A DNA stretch of 13,979 nucleotides from Brumimicrobium sp965659845 (GTDB lineage: Bacteria > Bacteroidota > Bacteroidia > Flavobacteriales_D > Crocinitomicaceae). The translations under genes and the position numbers were made by a program. The notes under the pieces were generated by a model. That model had not been told where the DNA came from. It saw nothing but the letters and a program-made list of their open reading frames with translations, and did not search any database. Positions 13,977-13,979 of the stretch are shown one piece after another (within the stretch, counting starts at the first letter, position 1; the number at the start of each line of letters is the position of its first letter). Location: NCBI GenBank assembly GCA_965659845.1, contig CBFHXS010000070.1:1-13979 (forward strand). Direction: 5' to 3'.

Positions 13977-13979
13977 GTT

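Noticed and set aside
1..13979. Search for a defence island, CRISPR array, transposon or tRNA
   Set aside because: No regularly spaced repeats, transposase motifs, terminal inverted repeats, reverse transcriptase, nuclease-toxin pair or cloverleaf were seen. Composition is uniform, with no sign of recent transfer.

Overview
The window reads as an ordinary chromosomal segment of a member of the Bacteroidota, most likely Flavobacteriia or a near relative. Base composition is uniformly AT-rich. Start codons lack Shine-Dalgarno sequences, several intergenic gaps carry the Bacteroidota -7 promoter box TAnnTTTG, and the SRAP protein starts MCYN, close to the MCY variant common in this phylum. Respiration appears to use menaquinone (menD). 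There is no tRNA, rRNA, insertion sequence, CRISPR array, prophage or recognisable defence system, and no stretch over 300 bases lacks a gene.

Layout. (1) 1-1826, plus strand: the 3' part of an HDAC-family deacylase, a TspO/MBR membrane protein overlapping it by 41 bases, and a small lipoprotein coupled to tspO. (2) 1944-3017, plus: an exported TPR protein. (3) 4668-3026, minus: a lipoprotein with two c-type haem sites and a Tll0287-like (DUF3365) domain, overlapping an aspartate/glutamate racemase gene by 4 bases. (4) 4783-6084, plus: a transglutaminase-like protein and an SRAP (HMCES/YedK-type) DNA-protein-crosslink protein. (5) 6145-8693, plus: a small membrane protein of unknown function, a glycosyltransferase with an extra C-terminal Rossmann-like domain, and a flavin monooxygenase-like protein coupled to it. 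(6) 9437-8685, minus: an RlmB-type rRNA 2'-O-methyltransferase whose end overlaps the flavoprotein gene tail to tail. (7) 9600-13976, plus: a tight three-gene unit of an ABC exporter, a cytosolic periplasmic-binding-protein-fold protein, and menD.

Most genes are conserved housekeeping or accessory functions, and I see no clear novel multi-gene system. The points that deserve a second look are smaller. A 30-base near-perfect inverted repeat is centred on the start codon of the glycosyltransferase. The SRAP protein ends in a sliding-clamp-like motif (QLGLF). A Crp/Fnr-geometry palindrome sits at about -41.5 from the predicted promoter of the cytochrome gene. A signal-less binding-protein-fold gene overlaps menD. 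Two genes have promoter boxes so close to their ATG that they look leaderless.
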